A stretch of 13,483 bases of DNA, taken from positions 1-13,483 of the forward strand of contig FR880805.1 of the NCBI GenBank assembly GCA_000434615.1, written 5' to 3'. The translations under genes and the position numbers were made by a program. The notes under the pieces were generated by a model. It did no database searches. It had not been told where the DNA came from and saw only the letters and a program-made list of their open reading frames with translations. Source of the DNA: Clostridium sp. CAG:510 (GTDB lineage: Bacteria > Bacillota > Clostridia > Lachnospirales > Lachnospiraceae). Positions 6,272 through 12,642 of this stretch are shown piece by piece (the first letter of the stretch is position 1; the number at the start of each line of letters is the position of its first letter).

Positions 6272-7444
6272 ATGACAGATTACCAGAAAACCATGGAAGA
6301 AATCGTAGAAAACGGCATTGCCCAGGGACATATCATCGGCGCAAATGTGCTGATGATAAAAGATGACAAAGAAGTATATTTTAAGAGCCACGGCTATGCG
6401 GATAAAGAGAACGGCGTGCCCATGAAAAGGGATGCCATTTTCCGCCTGTACTCCATGACGAAGCCGGTGACGGCAGCAGCCACCATGATACTGGCGGAAC
6501 GGGGAAAAATCGACCTCTGGGACCCGGTATCCAAGTATATTCCCGAATTTGCGGACTGCAAGGTCATGGAGGAGGACGGCAGACTGGTGCCGCCCAGGCG
6601 CCCGGTGAAAATCTGGGATTTACTTACCATGACATCCGGTCTTACCTACCCGGATATGGGCTGCGAGCCCGGCAGACAGATGGATGCGCTGTTTAAGGAA
6701 TTAAAAGAGAAGCTGGCGCAGGGCATTCACACCGATACACTGGAGTATTGCCGGCGGATTGCCAAGGTGCCTCTTTGCTTCCATCCCGGCGAAAAATGGA
6801 GATATGGTTTGTCAGCGGACATTTTAGGTGGTATCATAGAGGTGGTTTCCGGGGAAACCTTCGGCAATTTCTTGCAGAAAGAAATTTTCGAGCCCCTGGG
6901 AATGAAGGATACCGGCTTTGTAGTACCCAGGGAAAAGAGGGACCGTCTGGCAGCCTGCTATCAGTGGAGCAACGAGGAAGGCAGACTCATTCCCTATACG
7001 GACAATCACCTGGGGCTGGAAGGCTACGGCGAAGATGTGGTATACGAATCCGGCGGAGCGGGACTGGTGTCCACCGTGGATGATTACGCAAAATTTGCCC
7101 GCATGATGATGCACTACGGTACATTGGACGGTGTGCGGATTTTAGGCCGTAAAACCGTGGAACTGATGACAAGCTCCCATCTGACCAGGGAGCAGGCGAA
7201 AGATTTTAACTGGGACAGCCTGTGGGGTTATGACTATGGATTTTTAACGAGAGTGCTGCGCAATCCCGGCGAAGCAGGCTGCAATGCCAGTGTGGGCGAA
7301 TACGGCTGGGACGGCTGGACGGGCAATTACATCACCATGGACCCCAGTGAAAACATGGCATTTTTGTATTTTATCCAGAAAACGGATGCCGGCACCACGG
7401 AGGAAGTGAGAAAACTCCGCATGACAGTTTACGCATCTTTATGA
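6272..7444 (+). CDS. Serine hydrolase of the beta-lactamase (class C)/family VIII esterase fold
   Basis: A 390-residue cytoplasmic-looking enzyme with no signal peptide. The nucleophile motif is S61-M-T-K64 (SxxK). The second motif is Y178 in RYGLSADILGG, and the third is GWDGW349-T-G351 in place of the K/H-T-G of penicillin-binding enzymes. This pattern fits EstB-type carboxylesterases and related serine hydrolases rather than true beta-lactamases (family knowledge). Other hallmarks are IWDLLTMTSGL (115-124 area), FHPGEKWRYG and EPLGMKDTGF. AAGGA (6261-6265) lies 6 nt ahead of the ATG. The natural substrate is not evident: an ester, an amide or a D-amino-acid peptide are all possible. The gene is preceded by the repeat cluster and followed after 32 nt by the ABC-F gene, possibly in one transcript. 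Confidence 0.9.
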   Translation: MTDYQKTMEEIVENGIAQGHIIGANVLMIKDDKEVYFKSHGYADKENGVPMKRDAIFRLYSMTKPVTAAATMILAERGKIDLWDPVSKYIPEFADCKVMEEDGRLVPPRRPVKIWDLLTMTSGLTYPDMGCEPGRQMDALFKELKEKLAQGIHTDTLEYCRRIAKVPLCFHPGEKWRYGLSADILGGIIEVVSGETFGNFLQKEIFEPLGMKDTGFVVPREKRDRLAACYQWSNEEGRLIPYTDNHLGLEGYGEDVVYESGGAGLVSTVDDYAKFARMMMHYGTLDGVRILGRKTVELMTSSHLTREQAKDFNWDSLWGYDYGFLTRVLRNPGEAGCNASVGEYGWDGWTGNYITMDPSENMAFLYFIQKTDAGTTEEVRKLRMTVYASL

Positions 7445-7450
7445 CAATCA

Positions 7451-7471
7451 ATCCTTCTTATAAGAAAGGAT
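7451..7471 (+). promoter_or_regulatory. Hairpin holding the ABC-F ribosome binding site
   Basis: The sequence 7451-7471 folds as about 8 bp (ATCCTT/AAGGAT plus CT/AG with one bulged A) around a TATA loop. The 3' arm contains AAAGGA (7465-7470), the only good Shine-Dalgarno for ATG 7477, so translation initiation could depend on opening it. Confidence 0.4.
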
Positions 7472-7476
7472 GAAAC

Positions 7477-9342
7477 ATGAACATTTTAACGGCTGATAAT
7501 ATCACAAAGGCATACGGAGAAAGAAGGCTCTTAGACGGAGCCTCCTTCTTTTTGCAGGAAGGGGAAAAAGTCGGTATCATCGGCATTAACGGCACCGGCA
7601 AAAGCACGCTGCTTAAAATTCTGGCAGGAATGGAAGAACCGGACGAGGGCAAGGTCATCCGGGCGCAGGGCATGGTGGTCCGCTTTCTTCCACAGCATCC
7701 TTCTTTCCGGCCGGAGGATACGCTGATAGAAGCGCTGCTTCGGGAGAACGGTAAAACGGAGGAGGAAGCTACCGACCTGATTTCCGATGCCAAAAATATG
7801 ATGACCCGGCTGGGAATAACGGATTTTAACGAAACATGCGGGCATTTGTCCGGCGGACAAAAAAAGCGTCTGGCGCTGATCAGCGTACTGCTTACACCTT
7901 CCGACATACTGATTTTGGACGAGCCCACCAACCACCTGGACGGCGACATGGCGGAATGGCTGGAAGAGGTGCTGAAAAAGAGAAAAAATGCGGTCATCAT
8001 GGTGACCCATGACCGGTATTTCTTAGACAGCGTGGCAGGTAGAATTATTGAAATCGACAGGGGAAAAATTTATTCCCATGAGACCAATTATTCCGGCTAT
8101 CTGGAAGAAAAAATAAGCCGGGAGGAAATGGCGGAAGCGGCGGAAAGAAAGCGGCAGTCCCTGCTCCGCACGGAGCTTGCCTGGGTGCAGAGAGGCGCAA
8201 GAGCCCGTTCCACCAAGCAAAAGGCAAGGCTGGAGCGATATGAAGAGTTAAAGAACCGCAAAACGGAGTCCGTTTCCGCCAACGTGGAGCTAAGCTCCGT
8301 TTCTAACCGCATGGGACGGACAACTATAGAGTTAAACCATATTTCCAAGAGCTATCCGGGCAAGGAACTTATCCGGGATTTTTCCTATATTTTCTTAAAG
8401 AATGACCGAGTGGGATTTGTGGGCAGGAACGGCTGCGGCAAAACCACCCTGATGAAAATGATTACCGGAGCCGTGCAGCCGGATGCGGGTGATATCGAAA
8501 TCGGACAGACCATTAAAATCGGCTATTATGCGCAGGAATGTGACATGCCGGACGACAAAAGGGTCATTGATTACATCCGGGATGTGGCGGAGATTATCGA
8601 TACTACGGAGGGCAAGGTCACGGCGGCAAGGATGCTGGAAAAGTTTTTGTTTTCGGGCGAAGACCAGTATGGTCTTGTGGGCAAGCTTTCCGGCGGAGAA
8701 AAGCGGCGGCTGAATCTGTGCCGCGTATTGATGGAAGCACCCAATGTTTTGATTTTAGACGAGCCGACAAACGATTTGGACATCGCCACCCTGACGATTC
8801 TGGAAAGCTATTTAGATACCTTTCAGGGAATTGTCATTGCCGTGTCCCATGACCGGTATTTCTTAGACCGTACCATGAAGCGTATCTTTGCGTTTGAAGG
8901 GGACGGTATCATCCGGCAGTACGAGGGCAATTATTCCGATTATCTGCTGCGGAAAAGTGTGGAAACGGAGATGCTGAAGGAAGCTGACGGAAGCGGACGA
9001 AATGCAGGCAGAGCGGAGAAAGATGCAGATAAAGAAGCCGCATCTGCGAAGAACGGTGGTGCCGAAGGGGCAACCGATAAAAAAAGCACATGGGACCCCG
9101 GTAAACGAAAACTGAAATTTTCTTATAAAGAACAGAAGGAATATGAAACCATTGAGCAGGATATTGCGGATATGGAGCAGCAGATTGCCGATTTGGAAGC
9201 GAGTATTCCGAACTATGCCTCCGACTTTGTAAAACTCCAGGAAATCAATCAGAAAACAGAGGAATTAAAAGCGGCTCTCGAAGAAAAAATGGACAGGTGG
9301 ATGTATCTCGAAGAACTGGCGGCCAAGATTGCGGAACAGTAA
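7477..9342 (+). CDS. ABC-F ATPase, Uup/YfmR-like ribosome-associated factor
   Basis: A 621-residue soluble protein with two ABC domains and no membrane segments, so not a transporter. Domain 1: Walker A GINGTGKST (36-44), signature LSGGQKKR (124-131), Walker B ending D148-E149 (DEPTNHLD). Domain 2: Walker A GRNGCGKTT (316-324), LSGGEKRR (404-411), Walker B ending D428-E429 (DEPTNDLD). The inter-domain linker has ELAWVQRGARARSTKQKAR, the P-site-tRNA interaction motif type of Uup. The C-terminal region (about 545-620) is a charged coiled coil, as in Uup/YfmR. After the second Walker B, LESYLDTFQGIVIAVSHDRY is also Uup-like. ABC-F proteins bind the ribosomal E site and relieve stalling; some give antibiotic resistance, but this architecture favours housekeeping. 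AAAGGA sits 6 nt before the ATG. The downstream hairpin 9358-9384 is shared with the convergent small gene. Confidence 0.95.
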   Translation: MNILTADNITKAYGERRLLDGASFFLQEGEKVGIIGINGTGKSTLLKILAGMEEPDEGKVIRAQGMVVRFLPQHPSFRPEDTLIEALLRENGKTEEEATDLISDAKNMMTRLGITDFNETCGHLSGGQKKRLALISVLLTPSDILILDEPTNHLDGDMAEWLEEVLKKRKNAVIMVTHDRYFLDSVAGRIIEIDRGKIYSHETNYSGYLEEKISREEMAEAAERKRQSLLRTELAWVQRGARARSTKQKARLERYEELKNRKTESVSANVELSSVSNRMGRTTIELNHISKSYPGKELIRDFSYIFLKNDRVGFVGRNGCGKTTLMKMITGAVQPDAGDIEIGQTIKIGYYAQECDMPDDKRVIDYIRDVAEIIDTTEGKVTAARMLEKFLFSGEDQYGLVGKLSGGEKRRLNLCRVLMEAPNVLILDEPTNDLDIATLTILESYLDTFQGIVIAVSHDRYFLDRTMKRIFAFEGDGIIRQYEGNYSDYLLRKSVETEMLKEADGSGRNAGRAEKDADKEAASAKNGGAEGATDKKSTWDPGKRKLKFSYKEQKEYETIEQDIADMEQQIADLEASIPNYASDFVKLQEINQKTEELKAALEEKMDRWMYLEELAAKIAEQ

Positions 9343-9347
9343 CGGCG

Positions 9348-9384
9348 CAAAAGAAAAACGCAGAAGATTTTTAATCTTCTGCGT
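9348..9384 (-). terminator. Intrinsic terminator of the minus-strand small gene
   Basis: A perfect 11-bp stem (9358-9368 with 9374-9384) around a 5-nt loop. On the minus strand it runs into TTTTTCTTTT (9348-9357); on the plus strand there is no T-run. It therefore terminates the small minus gene, whose stop codon lies in its loop. It may also help stop the ABC-F transcript. Confidence 0.8.
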
Positions 9385-9487
9385 CGTCCTGGTCTGCCGC
9401 AATAGCACTTACCACGGAAGAAACCACGGAAACCACTACTGCAAAGATGATAATTAAAAGGCCGCCGCCCAATAATAAAATTTCCAT
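9371..9487 (-). CDS. 38-residue single-pass membrane protein
   Basis: A short minus-strand gene starting MEILLLGGGLLIIIFAVVVS. It continues with a Val/Ser-rich hydrophobic stretch and ends in an acidic tail, AADQDDAED. Residues 3-31 form one long transmembrane helix with a GGG near its start; the acidic C-terminus is probably soluble. The stop TAA (9371-9373) sits in the loop of an excellent minus-strand terminator, and a good promoter lies about 100 nt upstream, so it is a complete transcription unit. AGAAAGG (plus 9501-9507) lies 13 nt before this ATG and 4 nt before an in-frame GTG at 9496 that would add three residues (41 aa). Either start is possible. I associate such tiny proteins with Lachnospiraceae, but their function is unknown to me. 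It converges on the ABC-F gene. Confidence 0.7.
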   Translation of the reverse strand: MEILLLGGGLLIIIFAVVVSVVSSVVSAIAADQDDAED

Positions 9488-9591
9488 TGTAATCACTATG
9501 CCTTTCTGTAATCAAAATTCTGTAATTCGTAATTTCCATAACCGGTTCATTATCCGGTGCGGAAATCCTGCACCAATCATTTCTAACCCAT

Positions 9592-9620
9592 ATTATAGCT
9601 TGTTTTTCTAAAAACTACAA
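9592..9620 (-). promoter_or_regulatory. Promoter of the small membrane protein gene
   Basis: On the minus strand TTGTAG (plus 9615-9620) is followed after 17 nt by a perfect TATAAT (plus 9592-9597). The start of transcription would be near 9585, giving a leader of about 100 nt. The leader holds two dyads: GGTGC/GCACC (plus 9557-9574 area) and ACCGG/CCGGT (plus 9541-9545, 9554-9558). Confidence 0.6.
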
Positions 9621-9702
9621 CCCAAATTCCAAATTTGAACAGAAAAATAAAGCATACTACAGAGAAATTTTTCGGAGATGAACAGTCAGGCTTTTAATGA
9701 AA

Positions 9703-9746
9703 TGATGAAAATATCAATCTTGAAAATAAAATTGATGAAATTATCA
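9703..9746. promoter_or_regulatory. Paired TGAT-N6-ATCA operator-like sites
   Basis: Two 14-bp sites, 9703-9716 and 9733-9746, differ at one base and start exactly 30 bp apart. Each has the form TGAT-N6-ATCA, and ATCAAT (9713-9718) / ATTGAT (9731-9736) extends the symmetry between them. They end 8 bp before the -35 box of the downstream promoter. The RpiR-family protein encoded two genes on is the obvious candidate binder (inference). Confidence 0.45.
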
Positions 9747-9754
9747 TTTTTCTA

Positions 9755-9783
9755 TTGACAAAGAAAATAAGTGGAAATATAAT
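9755..9783 (+). promoter_or_regulatory. Perfect consensus promoter of the HutD-RpiR operon
   Basis: TTGACA (9755-9760), a 17-nt spacer, then TATAAT (9778-9783): a full match to the sigma-A consensus. Expected transcription start is near 9790. Confidence 0.88.
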
Positions 9784-9801
9784 ACACCCATAAACAAGGA
9801 C

Positions 9802-9837
9802 AAAGACGTCACGAACAAGTATCGTGGCGTCTTTTTT
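9802..9837 (+). terminator. Promoter-proximal terminator/attenuator ahead of the HutD gene
   Basis: A 13-bp stem (9802-9814 with 9822-9834, one G-U pair) with a 7-nt loop, and six T at 9832-9837. It lies only about 12 nt after the expected transcription start and about 48 nt before the HutD ATG. It would therefore end most transcripts at about 47 nt unless bypassed. GTATCGTG (9819-9826) could also pair with CATGATAC (9857-9864) further on. Confidence 0.75.
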
Positions 9838-9884
9838 GTATGATAGGAAAATGCCGCATGATACGGAAGAAAGGAAGCGAGAGC

Positions 9885-10466
9885 ATGGAAATTAAAATCA
9901 TAGACGAATCCCAATTTTCCACTTCTGTCTGGTCGGGGGGAAAGACCACGGAAATGTATCTGTATCCGCAGGATGCGTCCTATAAGGAACGAAATTTTCT
10001 CTTCCGCATCAGCTCCGCTACGGTGGAGGACGAAACCTCCGTTTTTACGAGACTGCCGGGCATCCACCGGGAAATTCTTTTATTAAACGGCAGCATGGTC
10101 TTACAGCACGGCAAGGGCGTTCCGGTTACTTTACAACCCTATGAACCACATGCATTTGAAGGCGAATGGGAAACGGTAAGCCACGGAAAAGCCACAGACT
10201 TTAACGTCATGTATCAAAACTGTAAGAGCTTTGTAAAGGTCATTTCGGAAACCGGAAAGGCGGTCTTTGAAAAGACGGTGGGCATGGATTTCTTCTATAG
10301 TAAGGAAGATGATTTCCGGCTGGAGCAGACCATCGTAAAAAGAGGGCAGCTTGCCATGATAACCGGGCAGACGGGTGGGGTAAAGCTCATAAGCGATGAA
10401 GAAAATCCGGGAATCGTTCATGTAGGAATTACTGATTTACCGGGACCGGCAGAGAGGGTGGAATAA
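9885..10466 (+). CDS. HutD/Ves-family protein
   Basis: A 193-residue cupin-like protein of the HutD family. It begins MEIKIIDESQFSTSVWSGGK, and continues with TTEMYLYP, RNFLFRISSATVEDE and a LPGIHREILLLNG segment; the W-S-G-G-x-T-T-E and FRIS-S-A-x-V-E patterns are typical of the family. HutD proteins occur with histidine-utilisation and related nitrogen catabolic genes; their exact job is unsettled, with a metabolite-sensing or governor role proposed. I chose ATG 9885, preceded by AAGGA (9871-9875); ATG 9858 with AGGAAA upstream is an alternative. It is first in an operon behind a strong promoter and attenuator, with the regulator gene starting one base after its stop. Confidence 0.85.
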   Translation: MEIKIIDESQFSTSVWSGGKTTEMYLYPQDASYKERNFLFRISSATVEDETSVFTRLPGIHREILLLNGSMVLQHGKGVPVTLQPYEPHAFEGEWETVSHGKATDFNVMYQNCKSFVKVISETGKAVFEKTVGMDFFYSKEDDFRLEQTIVKRGQLAMITGQTGGVKLISDEENPGIVHVGITDLPGPAERVE

Positions 10467-10467
10467 G

Positions 10468-11310
10468 GTGTCAGCACAGGAGTTCAAAAATCAGGTAGCA
10501 AGGGTTTCCCATTCATCCAACACCTTTCATAAGTTAGGAACCTTCATGGAAGAAAACTGGGTGAGTGTGGGAATGTTAAGTGCCACGGAGGTGGCAAAGA
10601 GGGCGGGCGTCAGCCAGGGCAGCGTCACAAGGTTCTGCAATGAGCTGGGATTTGCCGGATACAGTGAATTTTCTAAAAAGTGGAAGGAGAGCATTTACGA
10701 ACCGCTTTCCGCACCGGACCGGCTGAAAAATATCCGCGGGGAACACGCCGATCTGGCACGCATGATAGAAGTGGAACAGGAAAACTTAAACAGGCTGCCG
10801 GAAATAGTTTCCGGGGAAGCTTACCGCAAGATAGTAAAAGCGATGACGGACCGGAAAAAAATCGTTTTGCTGTCGGCAAGAATTTCCGCCACTCTCTTGG
10901 ACCAGATACATTATATGCTTTCCAAAATCCGGGACAACGTGCAGATTGTACTGCCGGGAAGCCCCGAATGGAACAACCTGATACTGGAGAAGCCGGAAGA
11001 TACGTTTATTTTTACCATTATGTTTCCCCGGTACCCCAACATCCTGATAACGGAAATTGCCGCCCTGCATAAAGCGGGATTTGAAATCGGACTTATGACC
11101 AACAGTATGTTAAGTCCCCTGATACCGCATTCATCTTATTATATAGAAGTACCGGTTTCCTCCACATCCATTTTCGACTGTTACGGAACGGCAACCGTGC
11201 TTCTGAACTACTTAGTGCGGGACATCGCCGGTCAGATAGAAAACTTAGAGGAGCGGCTGAACAGGCTGGAAACCTATGAGAAAGAAAACGATACCTATTA
11301 CCGGGTATAA
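10468..11310 (+). CDS. RpiR/MurR-family transcriptional regulator (HTH + SIS)
   Basis: A 280-residue DNA-binding regulator. The N-terminal helix-turn-helix (about 1-80) has LSATEVAKRAGVSQGSVTRF and CNELGFAGYSEFSK, the RpiR signature. A linker follows, then a SIS domain (about 120-255) that normally binds phosphosugars, here with VLLSARISATLLDQIHYML in the ligand-loop position. The start is GTG 10468, one base after the HutD stop, with AGGGTGG upstream, so translation is probably coupled. RpiR proteins usually control sugar catabolism, but several control amino-acid or purine breakdown. With catabolic genes on both sides and palindromic sites before the operon promoter, local autoregulation is likely. 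The effector is not evident. Confidence 0.9.
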   Translation: MSAQEFKNQVARVSHSSNTFHKLGTFMEENWVSVGMLSATEVAKRAGVSQGSVTRFCNELGFAGYSEFSKKWKESIYEPLSAPDRLKNIRGEHADLARMIEVEQENLNRLPEIVSGEAYRKIVKAMTDRKKIVLLSARISATLLDQIHYMLSKIRDNVQIVLPGSPEWNNLILEKPEDTFIFTIMFPRYPNILITEIAALHKAGFEIGLMTNSMLSPLIPHSSYYIEVPVSSTSIFDCYGTATVLLNYLVRDIAGQIENLEERLNRLETYEKENDTYYRV

Positions 11311-11353
11311 AGAATCACAAAAGAAAAACAGCGGCTGCGAAAGAAAGCGGGTG

Positions 11354-12616
11354 ATGGGTATGCAGCTTAGGGTAAACAAAGAAAGGCTGAAACAGAATAT
11401 CGAAGAACTGGCACAGTTTGGCCTCAATGCAAACGGCGGTGTAGACCGTTCCATCGGAAGCGAAGCGGATCTGCTGGCAAGGAAATGGCTGACGGATTAC
11501 GCGGAAAAGCTGGGAGCCAGGGTACATACGGACGCCATTGCCAATATCCACGCCGTACTTCCCGGTACGGAGCATTTGAAAAAATTAGTCATCGGTTCCC
11601 ACCACGATGCGGTGCCGAACGGCGGCAAATATGACGGAGCCATGGGCGTTTTATTGGGACTGGAAGTGATGCAGTGCATTTTGGAAAACGGCATCTGGTT
11701 AAGACATCCCTACGAGGTGCTGATGTTTACCGCAGAAGAACCCAATCCTTTTTCCATCTCCACCATGGGAAGCCGCAGCATTACCGGAAAAATACCGGAG
11801 GAGATGCTCCTTTCCGCCACGGACTGCTATAGCGGTATGCCGCTGCCGGAGGCGATAAAAAGGGCGGGTGGCGATTTATCCCGACTGAAAGAGGACAGGA
11901 TGACGGATAAGGAAATGAGCGCTTTTATCGAGTGCCACATTGAACAGAGCCGCAACCTGGACGATGCAAAGCTTTCTGTGGCAACGGTAAAATCCATCAC
12001 CGGTATTTACCGGGAGGTTGTTACCGTACAGGGGGAAGCCAATCATGCGGGAACCACGCCCATGCCGTACCGGAAGGATGCGCTGACAGCCGCCAGCGAA
12101 TGTGTGCTGGCGATTGAAAAAATTGCCAGAGAGTTTGGAAAGACCCACATTGTGGCAACGGTGGGCAAGCTAAATGTGAAGCCCAATTCCGCCAACATCA
12201 TATCGGATTCGGTCAGCTTTATTATGGAAATCCGGACGTCCTGCGAAGAAGAAAAGCAGGCATTTTTACAGAAGGTAACAGAAGAATTTGCAGGTATAGA
12301 AAAAGAAAGGGGCGTTTCCATTACAAGGGAAATCAACCTAAACCAGGACGGCGTTGTGATGAGCGACCTGATACAGAAGGTCCTGACAGAGGAAACCAAG
12401 CCTTTTCAGAAAAAGACGGTGTCGCTGGTGAGCATGGCAGGGCACGATGCGGTACATATGACGAACCTTACGAAAACGGGAATGCTGTTTGTACGAAGTG
12501 TCAACGGCAAGAGCCACTGTGCAGAGGAATACACCCGGATAGAGGATATTGAAGTAGCGGGAAATGTGCTTCTGGCAAGCATCCTGCGGCTGGACGAAAT
12601 GCTGGATGTAAGATAG
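11354..12616 (+). CDS. M20-family Zn amidohydrolase (N-carbamoyl-L-amino-acid hydrolase/allantoate amidohydrolase type)
   Basis: About 420 residues; cytoplasmic. Metal and active-site residues of the family are visible: H83 and D85 in GSHHDAV, D94 in GKYDGAMG, E128-E129 in FTAEEPN, H195 in ECHIEQ, and H388 in GKSHCAEE. The lid/dimerisation domain carries EANHAGTTPMPYRKDAL, highly characteristic of N-carbamoyl-amino-acid hydrolases, beta-ureidopropionases and allantoate amidohydrolases. Such enzymes cleave an N-acyl (carbamoyl or formyl) group from an amino acid or ureido compound. The frame is open from 11276, overlapping the regulator by 35 bp, but the family N-terminus fits ATG 11354 (or 11360), with a purine-rich AAGAAAGCGGG ahead. 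Its neighbours, HutD and a HutF-like deaminase, suggest it acts second in a nitrogen-releasing pathway. The family is sure; the substrate is inferred. Confidence 0.9.
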   Translation: MGMQLRVNKERLKQNIEELAQFGLNANGGVDRSIGSEADLLARKWLTDYAEKLGARVHTDAIANIHAVLPGTEHLKKLVIGSHHDAVPNGGKYDGAMGVLLGLEVMQCILENGIWLRHPYEVLMFTAEEPNPFSISTMGSRSITGKIPEEMLLSATDCYSGMPLPEAIKRAGGDLSRLKEDRMTDKEMSAFIECHIEQSRNLDDAKLSVATVKSITGIYREVVTVQGEANHAGTTPMPYRKDALTAASECVLAIEKIAREFGKTHIVATVGKLNVKPNSANIISDSVSFIMEIRTSCEEEKQAFLQKVTEEFAGIEKERGVSITREINLNQDGVVMSDLIQKVLTEETKPFQKKTVSLVSMAGHDAVHMTNLTKTGMLFVRSVNGKSHCAEEYTRIEDIEVAGNVLLASILRLDEMLDVR

Positions 12617-12642
12617 AGGTAGATCGGAAAGGAAGGATATAC

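Noticed and set aside
6049..6366. A 105-codon plus-strand ORF with repeated LSASGSARKRQEA segments
   Set aside because: It only translates the 54-bp DNA repeats and then overlaps the serine hydrolase gene in another frame; no ribosome binding site or family similarity.
9249..9539. A 96-codon minus-strand ORF overlapping the ABC-F 3' end
   Set aside because: It reads through the terminator hairpin and overlaps both the ABC-F coding region and the small membrane protein in another frame; composition is not protein-like.
11276..11353. Earlier in-frame start of the M20 hydrolase overlapping the regulator
   Set aside because: The added 26 residues are basic, unlike the family N-terminus, and lack a convincing ribosome binding site.
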